A stretch of 36,319 bases of DNA from a virus: IMG/VR virus record IMGVR_UViG_3300042549_010402, positions 1 to 36,319 of that record; one strand, given 5' to 3'. This document shows, piece by piece, positions 27,901 through 34,408 of this stretch. Within the stretch, counting starts at the first letter, position 1, and each line of letters opens with the position of its first letter. Both the position numbers and the translations under genes were made by a program. The notes below the pieces were generated by a model. It saw only the letters and a list, made by a program, of their open reading frames with translations. It did no database searches and was not told the origin of the DNA.

Positions 27901-29181
27901 ATGACGACTGAGATGACGACTCGCGACGAATCGACCCTTGCCCGCATTGACCTCGACGAGCGCACCGGCGCGAATGCCGTCTCGTCGCTGGTGATGCGCG
28001 GCGACCTCTCAGGCCTCGGCCCCGAAGACCGCGCGCGCTACTACGTCGCGGTGTGCGAAGGCCTCGGCCTCAACCCGCACTCGCAGCCCTTCGCGTTCCT
28101 GCGCCTCAACGGCAAAGAGGTGCTCTACGCGACGCGCGGCTGCACCGACCAGCTCGCGCGCATCCACCGCGTCACGCGCACGATCGTCGACGGGCCGAAG
28201 CTCGTGGACCTCGGCGGGACGAAGCTCGTGCTGTGCGTCGCGCAGGCGTCGCACCCGAACGGGCGCGTCGAGACCTCGACGGCCACGGTGCCTTTTGTCG
28301 ATCCGGTCAACGTGCTCATGAAGGCCGAGACGAAGGCGAAGCGCCGCGTAACGCTCTCGCTCCTCGGTCTCGGGATGCTCGACGAGATGGAGCTCGAAAC
28401 CATCCCCGCGAGCGCGCAGGAGCCGGGCGGCGGCGTTGACCTCTCGCGTGCCGCGCCGCGCGCCTCGGTTCCGTCGCTCGCTTCGATCGGCGTCGAGGTG
28501 CCTGCCGCGCGCCAGGTGGTCGCGGTGGCCCCCGTCGAGCCGCCCGCCGAGGAACCCTCTCAGACGCTCGTGTCGTTCCGCGGCTCGCTCGCCCGCGTCG
28601 ACTCGCCCGCCAGCGCCGTGACGCTCTGGCTCGCGGCCCGCCACGAGCTCGTTGGCGACGAGAAGAACCTCGCGTGGGGCGAGATCGCGCACCGCGTCCG
28701 CGCCGTGTGGCCGTCGGATCATGAGTGCCCCAAGAGCACTGGTGGCTGGCTCAAGAACGAGTGCGCCAAGGCCGACGCTGCGCCCTCGCCGACGCCCCCC
28801 GAGGAGCCCCCGCCGCCCACGGGGAAGCGCACGCGCAAGAGCGCGCCCGCCGCCGATGCCACGAGCTCGCCCGCGTCGTCGGAGGACTCCGGCGACGGTG
28901 CCCGCGCGCTCGCTGCGGTGCCTGTGTGGATGAGCAGCGCCGACGCCATGCGCGATCACCTCGCGTCGAAGACGCACGCCCGCGCCGTCGAGGCCAGCGT
29001 GCGCCAGCACGGGCGCCATTCGCGCGCGTACGTCGAGCTCGCTGCGCAGCGCCTCGAGGCGCTCACGCCCCCCGACGCCGACGGCGCCCGCATCGCCGCC
29101 TCGTCGTGCTCGCTCACCGTCGAGCGCTGGGCACACGAGGGGCCGCGCACCGCCGTCGCGCAGAAGGCGAAGGTGGCGTGA
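27901..29181 (+). CDS. RecT/Bet-like single-strand annealing protein candidate
   Basis: This 426-aa protein has an N-terminal domain of about 170 residues in the style of phage annealing proteins: RARYYVAVCEGLGLNPHSQP-FAFLRLNGKEVLYATRGC (45-81), TDQLARIHRVTRTIVDGPKL, and the closing MKAETKAKRRVTLSLLGLGM-LDEMELETIP (140-169). The rest is a long Pro/Ala-rich, probably disordered region, with small helical islands near 250-300 and a C-terminal helical part (ASKTHARAVEASVRQHGRHS). Such proteins pair complementary strands during recombination. No exonuclease partner is nearby; a RecU-like resolvase is in the other operon. Family call is by residue pattern from memory. Confidence 0.6.
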   Translation: MTTEMTTRDESTLARIDLDERTGANAVSSLVMRGDLSGLGPEDRARYYVAVCEGLGLNPHSQPFAFLRLNGKEVLYATRGCTDQLARIHRVTRTIVDGPKLVDLGGTKLVLCVAQASHPNGRVETSTATVPFVDPVNVLMKAETKAKRRVTLSLLGLGMLDEMELETIPASAQEPGGGVDLSRAAPRASVPSLASIGVEVPAARQVVAVAPVEPPAEEPSQTLVSFRGSLARVDSPASAVTLWLAARHELVGDEKNLAWGEIAHRVRAVWPSDHECPKSTGGWLKNECAKADAAPSPTPPEEPPPPTGKRTRKSAPAADATSSPASSEDSGDGARALAAVPVWMSSADAMRDHLASKTHARAVEASVRQHGRHSRAYVELAAQRLEALTPPDADGARIAASSCSLTVERWAHEGPRTAVAQKAKVA

Positions 29182-29411
29182 TGACCCCGGCTGACTGGTA
29201 CGCTCTCGGCGTCGACGCCGCGCGGGAGGACATCACCGCCGCGCGCTACGAGCGCGACGCCGCCCTTGCCGACGCGCTCCGCTGCACGACGATCGACGAG
29301 GCCCGGCAACGCGTCAACGCGTGGCTGGTGCCCGCAGAGCCCGACGACATCGAGACCGCCGCGCAGGGCTACCTCGCGACGTGGCGTCGCAGCGAAGGGC
29401 GGGCAGACTGA
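29181..29411 (+). CDS. Small hypothetical protein
   Basis: This 76-aa protein has ATG 29181 overlapping the previous stop as TGATG. It is helical: MTPADWYALGVDAAREDITA, then RQRVNAWLVPAEPDDIETAA-QGYLATWRR. No family recognised; the TGATG junctions on both ends support it. Confidence 0.65.
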   Translation: MTPADWYALGVDAAREDITAARYERDAALADALRCTTIDEARQRVNAWLVPAEPDDIETAAQGYLATWRRSEGRAD

Positions 29412-29836
29412 TGGGCCGCTACATCACCGGCGCGCTCGTCGCGCACAGCGCGCCCGCGGCGCGGGTCGATGGACACTCGCGCGCGTATCTGGCCGCGACC
29501 CTCGCGACGGCGTTCTCCGATCACCCGTGCGAGCGTGGCGCGCGGCGCCTGCACGCGGTTGCCCTCACGACGCAGGGCACGCTCGCGCGGCTGCTGCGCC
29601 TCGACGAGCTCGACCGCCTGGTGACGCTCGCCGAGGCCATGCGCGACGCTGCACGCGAGGCTCCCGCCGAAGACCGCGTGCCGCTCATGGCGTGCGTCGT
29701 GCGCGACCTCCTCGACGGCGCCCCGGCGACGTGCGTTGACCTCGACCGCGCCGTGCGCGAGGCCGTGGTGAAGCGCTACAAGCCGTCGCCCGCGCACGTC
29801 GCATCGGCGGCCCGCATCGTCGAGGCGGTGCTCTGA
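29411..29836 (+). CDS. Hypothetical protein
   Basis: This 141-aa, largely helical protein starts in TGATG overlap at 29411. It includes GHSRAYLAATLATAFSDHPC, LLRLDELDRLVTLAEAMRDA and HVASAARIVEAVL. No membrane segment. The function is not recognisable. Confidence 0.65.
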   Translation: MGRYITGALVAHSAPAARVDGHSRAYLAATLATAFSDHPCERGARRLHAVALTTQGTLARLLRLDELDRLVTLAEAMRDAAREAPAEDRVPLMACVVRDLLDGAPATCVDLDRAVREAVVKRYKPSPAHVASAARIVEAVL

Positions 29837-30840
29837 TGGCCGCCAAGAACACACTGTTCGCCGACTGCGCGACGATGCTGCTGCGCCGCGCGCTCAACGA
29901 GGGCTTCGCGCTCACCATCGTGGTCACCCGCGAGGGCGCGCGCGCAGATGGGGTAGACCTCGACGGCTGCGCAATCAAGCTGACCTCGCGCAGCAGCCAG
30001 CTCGCGCTCCCGCTGGAGCCTGAGCCCAACCCCGCGCCGCCGTGCGAGCACCCCGCGTCCGTCGAGGCGACCGCGCCGGCGCCGGTGCTCGATCCGCTCG
30101 CGCCCGGCCACCGGGTGATGCGCGTGGGTGACGCGGTGTTCGAAGCAAGCTCCGATGGCAGCGTGACCTGGGTGATCGAGCGCATCGACGAGGAGCGCGG
30201 CCTCGTGCACATGAGCAACATGCCGCTCTACGCGAAGACGGTGGCGCGCGCAGACATCCGCCTCGACGCCGCGGACCTGTGGCGCCTTGCGTCGCCGTGG
30301 GACCGCCCCGAGGTCGGCGACCGCATCGAGCTCGACGGCCACCCCGTCGAGGTGCTGAGCACCAGCCGCGACGGGTTCGTGTGGCGCGAGGTCGACCCCG
30401 ACGCGGTGGCGCTCGAAGAGGGCGAGGCGAAGTGGGCCGACGTGATGCCGTTCGCCCCCGGCGTGTGGGTCACGCGCGATCCCGAAGCCGACGAGATGCC
30501 CGCCCCCACGCCGCCCCCAAAGGCGAAGCGCGCGCGCAAGCCGCGGGCCCCGAAGGCTGCGCCCTCGACGGAGCCCGCCGCGCCGGTGCCGCATCGGCTG
30601 CAGGCCGTCACCGAGGCCGACGAGCTCGCGCACCACGGCGAGCACTCGCTGATCGGGCTGCGCGGCGGCGAGTGGCTCACGCTTGCGACGCGGGCGAGCG
30701 CCGAGACGCTGCCCGAATGGCATCTGCGCTGCACGACCGCGTCGAAGGCCGTGCGGGTGCGCGTGTACGACCGCGGCGCGCACTGCACCTGGGACAGCGC
30801 AGACGGCAACGGCGAAGGCCACATCCAGGGGAACCCGTGA
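29836..30840 (+). CDS. Hypothetical protein with two small beta modules
   Basis: This 334-aa protein starts in TGATG overlap at 29836. N-terminal 1-60 is alpha/beta (CATMLLRRALNEGFALTIVV), then comes a Pro/Ala linker. Residues about 90-220 are a beta-rich stretch with paired repeats of similar style (GHRVMRVGDAVFEASSDGSV; VGDRIELDGHPVEVLSTSRD). A Lys/Arg/Pro linker (KAKRARKPRAPKAAPS) follows, then a C-terminal beta region with LRGGEWLTLATRASAE and cysteines near the end. The modular build with basic linker suggests nucleic-acid association. Family unknown. Confidence 0.62.
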   Translation: MAAKNTLFADCATMLLRRALNEGFALTIVVTREGARADGVDLDGCAIKLTSRSSQLALPLEPEPNPAPPCEHPASVEATAPAPVLDPLAPGHRVMRVGDAVFEASSDGSVTWVIERIDEERGLVHMSNMPLYAKTVARADIRLDAADLWRLASPWDRPEVGDRIELDGHPVEVLSTSRDGFVWREVDPDAVALEEGEAKWADVMPFAPGVWVTRDPEADEMPAPTPPPKAKRARKPRAPKAAPSTEPAAPVPHRLQAVTEADELAHHGEHSLIGLRGGEWLTLATRASAETLPEWHLRCTTASKAVRVRVYDRGAHCTWDSADGNGEGHIQGNP

Positions 30841-31370
30841 TGAGCGACTGGACGATCTGCATTACGCCCATGCCCACCGAGGAGGCGCTCGACGTCGCAG
30901 CGCGCATCGCCGACGCCGAGGAGCCCGACTGCGACGACCTGCTGCTCACCGAGGGCGCGCGCGTGTGCGACGCGCTCCGCTGCGAGGTGCTGCACCAGGC
31001 CGAAGTGATCGAGCGTCGCACCGCCGAGCTGTCGACCGCGACGGGGGAGATCGCGCGGCTGCGCGCGGCCCTCGCGGTGGCGACGCGCTCGCTCGAGGCG
31101 GCGTCGACGGGCGAGCGGCTCACGACGTGCGACGAGCTGGCGCGGCTGTCGCGCGAGGTCGCCGCCGTCACCCGCGAGCGCGATGCGGCAAACGCCGACG
31201 CTGCGGCGCTGCGGGCGGCGGCGAGGGAGTACCTCGCGCTGCGTGACGCGGTGGCAGCACACGACACGTCGTCGCGCCCGTTCACCGACTACGCCACGTT
31301 CGTTCTGGCCATCGACAATCTCACGGCGGCCCGCGACGCCCTTCGCGCTGCGATCGGCGGTGCGTCGTGA
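30840..31370 (+). CDS. Coiled-coil hypothetical protein
   Basis: This 176-aa protein starts in TGATG overlap at 30840. The N-terminus is acidic (TPMPTEEALDVAARIADAEE). The central region is a long amphipathic coiled coil (VIERRTAELSTATGEIARLR-AALAVATRSLEAAS) and the C-terminus another (ANADAAALRAAAREYLALRD). Such proteins in early operons are often structural partners without enzymatic activity. Unknown role. Confidence 0.65.
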   Translation: MSDWTICITPMPTEEALDVAARIADAEEPDCDDLLLTEGARVCDALRCEVLHQAEVIERRTAELSTATGEIARLRAALAVATRSLEAASTGERLTTCDELARLSREVAAVTRERDAANADAAALRAAAREYLALRDAVAAHDTSSRPFTDYATFVLAIDNLTAARDALRAAIGGAS

Positions 31371-31537
31371 GCGACCGCATCGCCCAGGCCCGCGCCGCGA
31401 TCTGCCGCACCCGCGGCGCCGTCGAGCGTGCGCCGAAGACGCCCGCGGCGAGGGAGGCAGGGCAGCGGAAGCTTCGCGCGAAGAAGCTGGCGCACGCGCG
31501 GGCGCTGCGCGAGCTCGACGAGGTGCGCCGTGGGTGA
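31367..31537 (+). CDS. Very small basic hypothetical protein
   Basis: This 56-aa product starts at GTG 31367, in GTGA overlap with the coiled-coil gene, and stops at 31537. It is Arg/Lys/Ala-rich and helical (SDRIAQARAAICRTRGAVER then REAGQRKLRAKKLAHARALR), so nucleic-acid binding is possible. After it, bases 31538-31599 hold only a 19-codon frame (GTG 31551) that I do not count as a gene. Confidence 0.55.
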   Translation: MSDRIAQARAAICRTRGAVERAPKTPAAREAGQRKLRAKKLAHARALRELDEVRRG

Positions 31538-31599
31538 CCGGGCCCCCGTGGTGAGCGCCGCCATGCACCGCGAGCTCGACGACAACGAGGTGGTGGGCC

Positions 31600-32004
31600 G
31601 TGGGTGAGCCCGCTGCACAGCTGCTCACGGTCGCGGAGGTCGCGGGGCAACTCGCGGTCTCTCGCGATACCGTCGAGCGGCTGTGCAGGCAGGGGGCGCT
31701 CGTGGTGTACCGTGTCGGGCGCGCAGTGCGGGTCGCCCCTGCCAGCGTGGAGGCCTACCTCTCCCGATGCCGTCTGCACGTCCCGCAGTCCGTGCCTACC
31801 AGCGCGGCCCCCATCTCAAGCGCCGTGGTCGTGTCTGGTACGCGTACGGCGGACCCTTCGGGCGAGGGGGCCAATCGCTCCACACCGAAGACCACGCCGA
31901 GGCTGAGACGCGGTTCCGCGCCGAGCTCGCCCGCTCCGGCGAACGACGTGACACTCACGCGGGCGGAGCGCCTGCTCGCGAAGAAACTCTTGCAACCTGT
32001 CTGA
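31600..32004 (+). CDS. Excisionase-like helix-turn-helix protein
   Basis: This 134-aa protein has an N-terminal 60-residue domain that is a typical excisionase/MerR-type winged helix: LLTVAEVAGQLAVSRDTVER (8-27), LCRQGALVVYRVGRAVRV with the wing, then ASVEAYLSRCRLH. Such proteins bind the attachment site and steer the integrase toward excision. Residues 61-134 are Ser/Thr/Pro-rich with a basic end (RAERLLAKKLLQPV). That half overlaps the first 238 bases of the integrase gene in the -1 phase. GTG 31600 has no clean ribosome site. Confidence 0.7.
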   Translation: MGEPAAQLLTVAEVAGQLAVSRDTVERLCRQGALVVYRVGRAVRVAPASVEAYLSRCRLHVPQSVPTSAAPISSAVVVSGTRTADPSGEGANRSTPKTTPRLRRGSAPSSPAPANDVTLTRAERLLAKKLLQPV

Positions 32005-32930
32005 AGGCCTGGACGGGTGCCCCGCACGGGTACACCCGCCGCACGAAGGAGTCGCACGAGGAGCGCGTCACCTCCGTTGTGGCGTGGTTCACCCGCGCCG
32101 GCGCGACGCTCCCCTCCGAGGTCACCAACGAGCTCGTCGACCGCTGGGTGACGGCGCGCTCGGCGAAGGTCGCGAGGCGCACGATCAACCGCGACCTTCG
32201 CAGCCTACGCGTCTGCCTCCGGTGGTGCGCCGGTCGAGGCATGTGCGCCATGCCGCGCGCGCTCGAGCGCAAGGGGTTACGCGAGCCGACGCCAGAGGGT
32301 CACGCGCAACTGCCCGACCCCGACGAGGTGCGGCGCGTCATCGAGGCCATCCCCTCGCAGGGGTACCGCGACGCGCTGGTGATCTACTACGCGACGGGCT
32401 TGCGGTACGAGGAGCTCTACCGCCTGGCGGTCGGTGACGCGCACGACGGCCGCCTGTGGGTGCAGCCGCAGTCGGGCCCCGCTGACACCGCCGAGCCTTC
32501 GAAGGGCTACCGGGCGCGGTCGGTCCCGCTCGCTCCCGAAGTGATGCGCGTCGTGGTGCGCTTCCTCGCGTGGCGCGATCCCTCGAAGCGAGCGCTGGGC
32601 GCCCACAAGAACGCGCTGCACCGCGCGATCCGAGCTGCCTGCGAGGCGACGAAGGTGCCGCGCTTCGGGCTGCACGACCTTCGAAGGTGTTTCGCGACCG
32701 AGGCCGTGCGCCGCGGGGTGAAGCTCACGGTGGTGCGCGATTGGCTGGGGCACCGGCTCACCGGAACCACCGAGCGCTACGTGGGCAGGTATCGCAGCGA
32801 CGCCGACGTTGTAGCTCCTGTGCCCGCGATGCTCGCCGGGGGTGCTGATTCGCTGCTGAATCCTGGGGCGGAAATCAGCACCAAGGGGCGGCAACTCAGC
32901 ATGAAAGGCCACCGCAAGGGGCGGGGTTAA
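31767..32930 (+). CDS. int: Tyrosine integrase
   Basis: This 387-aa recombinase starts at ATG 31767. Residues 10-55 form an arm-binding-type N-terminal domain (RGPHLKRRGRVWYAYGGPFG, HTEDHAEAETRFRAEL). Residues 75-175 form a core-binding SAM-like domain. The catalytic domain has Arg213 (TGLRYEEL), Lys246, His303-Arg306 (GLHDLRR), His329 (WLGH) and the nucleophile Tyr338 (TERYVGRY). All active-site residues are present. The C-terminal coding region (32843-32901) contains arm-type repeats, and attP follows two bases after the stop, the usual layout for a phage that inserts into a tRNA gene. Confidence 0.93.
   Translation: MPSARPAVRAYQRGPHLKRRGRVWYAYGGPFGRGGQSLHTEDHAEAETRFRAELARSGERRDTHAGGAPAREETLATCLKAWTGAPHGYTRRTKESHEERVTSVVAWFTRAGATLPSEVTNELVDRWVTARSAKVARRTINRDLRSLRVCLRWCAGRGMCAMPRALERKGLREPTPEGHAQLPDPDEVRRVIEAIPSQGYRDALVIYYATGLRYEELYRLAVGDAHDGRLWVQPQSGPADTAEPSKGYRARSVPLAPEVMRVVVRFLAWRDPSKRALGAHKNALHRAIRAACEATKVPRFGLHDLRRCFATEAVRRGVKLTVVRDWLGHRLTGTTERYVGRYRSDADVVAPVPAMLAGGADSLLNPGAEISTKGRQLSMKGHRKGRG
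32843..32901. promoter_or_regulatory. Integrase arm-type sites, left arm of attP
   Basis: TGCTGA or its complement TCAGCA occurs at 32843, 32854, 32875 and 32896, inside the end of int. Matching copies lie on the other side of the core (33046-33080). Confidence 0.6.
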
Positions 32931-32932
32931 GT

Positions 32933-33004
32933 TGGCGGAAGCACAGAGGAATCGAACCTCCCGCGCGACGCATAGGCGCCGACACCACCGGTTTTGAAGA
33001 CCGG
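32933..33004 (-). other. attP core: 3' portion of a selenocysteine tRNA gene (selC)
   Basis: Reading the - strand, the sequence carries the anticodon arm CCGGT-CTTCAAA-ACCGG (32988-33004) with anticodon TCA at 32995-32997. A long variable arm follows (CGGCGC-CTAT-GCGTCG, 32966-32981, one G-U), then the T arm GGAGG-TTCGATT-CCTCT (32945-32961), an 8-base acceptor strand GTGCTTCC (32937-32944), discriminator G, and CCA at 32933-32935. The TCA anticodon, 8-base acceptor and long variable arm identify tRNA-Sec. The 5' acceptor strand (GGAAGCAC) and D arm are absent, so this is the attachment fragment that rebuilds selC after integration, not a functional tRNA gene. Confidence 0.88.
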
Positions 33005-33014
33005 GGGCAGGAAT

Positions 33015-33045
33015 CACGAAACGCCCCGTGCATAGCGGTTTCGTG
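33015..33045. repeat. Inverted repeat CACGAAAC / GTTTCGTG in the attP region
   Basis: Perfect 8-bp arms at 33015-33022 and 33038-33045 with a 15-base spacer, between the tRNA fragment and the right arm sites. It may bind integrase or a host factor, or form a hairpin between the convergent operons. Confidence 0.5.
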
Positions 33046-33080
33046 TGCTGAGTCGCGGCGAGATTCAGCACCGTGCTGAA
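33046..33080. promoter_or_regulatory. Integrase arm-type sites, right arm of attP
   Basis: TGCTGA at 33046 and 33074 and TCAGCA at 33065. The last two form a 17-bp near-palindrome TTCAGCAC-C-GTGCTGAA (33064-33080). Together with four copies in the left arm they flank the tRNA-Sec core. Confidence 0.6.
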
Positions 33081-33130
33081 AGAGGCCGCTGTTCAGTGCC
33101 CGCCTTCTATCACGCCTTCGAACGACGAAC

Positions 33131-33160
33131 GCCCCCGCCAGCCGTGAGGCCAGCGGGGGC
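33131..33160. terminator. Strong hairpin between convergent operons, probable terminator
   Basis: GCCCCCGC (33131-33138) pairs perfectly with GCGGGGGC (33153-33160), with a small inner stem. It sits between the end of the rightward operon (int, attP) and the end of the leftward lysis operon (33235). No long T-run is present on either side, as expected in very GC-rich hosts. The rest of 33081-33234 shows no gene. Confidence 0.55.
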
Positions 33161-33234
33161 GCGCGAGGTTGAGGGTTACATGGCCGACTCCTGCGTGAGG
33201 TCGAGGCGAGAGGCCCGACTCTACCGCAGAAGCG

Positions 33235-33399
33235 TCACCAGAGCATCGTGCGGGCTGCCCGCGGCGACACCGCGAGCGCCGCGAGCGCGCCCACGACGCA
33301 CACGCCGAGGGCGACGGTGCCGACGACGGCAACGCCACCGACGATGGCGAGGCCGACGCCGTAGCGGGCCCCCTCGACGATGCGTGCGACGCGGGTCAC
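33235..33399 (-). CDS. Small membrane protein at the end of the lysis cassette
   Basis: This 54-aa protein starts at GTG 33399, in GTGA overlap with the peptidoglycan-binding protein gene. Apart from a charged N-terminus (VTRVARIVEGARYG) it is almost entirely hydrophobic from residue 14 to 44 (VGLAIVGGVAVVGTVALGVC-VVGALAALAV) and ends with Arg-rich residues, giving one long or two short membrane helices. Its position directly after the endolysin candidate suggests a holin, antiholin or releasin-type role; this is inference. It is the last gene of the leftward operon. Confidence 0.65.
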   Translation of the reverse strand: MTRVARIVEGARYGVGLAIVGGVAVVGTVALGVCVVGALAALAVSPRAARTMLW

Positions 33400-34313
33400 G
33401 CCGCCCTCGTCAGCGCTGCCAGCGTCTGCGGGCCAACCGAGCCGTCGGCGTCGAGGCCGTGCGCCGCCTGCCACCGCTCGACGGCGTCGGGGCCACAGCC
33501 GCCCGTCGCCCGCAGCGTGCGCGCGAGCCGCAGCGCCTCGACGGCCTCGGGCGACCACGAGCCGGGGCACGCCCACAGCCGCGCCGTGGGTGCCTCGCAC
33601 AGCCCCCACACGAGGGCGCCGACGCTGTGGCCGTGGCCTTGGAGGTATGGCGACCACGCGGCCCCGTACGGCGCCGCCTTGGCGGGCGCGCGCCCCTCGG
33701 CGGCGAGCGCCTCCCACTGGCCCCGCGACCAGGCGACGCGCGCGGCGAGCTCGCGCTGGGAGACGGTGCGCCCGGCCTGCGCCGGGTAGTGCTGCGGCGC
33801 GTGGAGGTCGACGAGGGCGAGGTGCGCGCGCGGGATGCGGAAGCTCCTCACGCCGTCGTGCGAGGTCCAGCCGATCGCGAGCGACGGGGCGGTCGCGCGG
33901 ATCGCGTTGCAGAGCTCGACGGCGAGCGTGTCGAGGCGGCGGGCCTCGGCGGTGTCGGCGGGCGCCGAGGTCCAGTCGCCGACGACGGCCCCATCGCTCG
34001 CGCCCTCGCCGTTGAGCTCGAGCAGTTCCGCGCCCATGTCGCGTGCCACGAGGGCGACGCGCCGGATCTCGTTGAGGGCCGCCACGCGCCCGCGCGAGAG
34101 GTCGAGGCGGCTCAGGTAGTTGGCGGGCACCCCGAGCCACACGCGCGAGCATCCGAGGCGCCGCACGAGGGCCGCGCTGGTGACGTCGGTGGCGTCGGCC
34201 GCGGTGTGCAGCGTGACGTGGTCACAGGCGCGGATCACCTCGCGGCCCTGCGGCGTGTCGAGGTCGCGCGGGAGCGAGCCGTAGAAGGTCGCGCCGATGC
34301 CGGGGGCGATCAT
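33396..34313 (-). CDS. Endolysin candidate: TIM-barrel-like domain plus peptidoglycan-binding domain
   Basis: This 305-aa protein has about 240 N-terminal residues with eight alternating beta/alpha units like a glycosidase barrel: GIGATFYGS, HVTLHTAADA, RVWLGVPANY, AELLELNGEG, LAIGWTSHDG, LALVDLHAPQHY, PYGAAWSPYL and TARLWACPGSW. The acidic residues in ELLELNGEG and LVDLHAP are candidate catalytic groups. The C-terminal region about 272-305 (CGPDAVERWQAAHGLDADGS-VGPQTLAALTRA) is a short PG_binding_1-type module. No signal peptide, so release would depend on a holin. The activity (muramidase-like or other) is not decidable. Confidence 0.65.
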   Translation of the reverse strand: MIAPGIGATFYGSLPRDLDTPQGREVIRACDHVTLHTAADATDVTSAALVRRLGCSRVWLGVPANYLSRLDLSRGRVAALNEIRRVALVARDMGAELLELNGEGASDGAVVGDWTSAPADTAEARRLDTLAVELCNAIRATAPSLAIGWTSHDGVRSFRIPRAHLALVDLHAPQHYPAQAGRTVSQRELAARVAWSRGQWEALAAEGRAPAKAAPYGAAWSPYLQGHGHSVGALVWGLCEAPTARLWACPGSWSPEAVEALRLARTLRATGGCGPDAVERWQAAHGLDADGSVGPQTLAALTRAA

Positions 34314-34408
34314 CGAGGCGCCTCAGTGCCCCAGCCCACAGCGGTTGTCGTGGGCGACTCGGTGCCCCAGCCCATCGCGAGCAGGATCGAGAGAAACAAC
34401 GTGGTCAT
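34310..34408 (-). CDS. 32-residue peptide with duplicated GWGTE motif
   Basis: This tiny gene begins with MTTLFLSILLAMGWGTESPT, a short hydrophobic N-terminus, and repeats the motif as VGWGTEAPR. Both ends use ATGA overlaps with the adjacent peptidase and endolysin genes, which is strong evidence for translation despite the size. It could be a membrane-associated lysis regulator, a small-spanin-like peptide or a translational coupling leader. Function unknown. Confidence 0.5.
   Translation of the reverse strand: MTTLFLSILLAMGWGTESPTTTAVGWGTEAPR

Noticed and set aside
31551-31607. 19-codon frame before the excisionase-like gene
   Set aside because: No ribosome site, no overlap with the preceding stop and too short to evaluate; left out as a gene.
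32936-33034. Complete tRNA-Sec gene on the - strand
   Set aside because: The 5' acceptor strand GGAAGCAC and a D arm are missing upstream of the anticodon arm. Only the 3' portion is present, which fits an attachment site.
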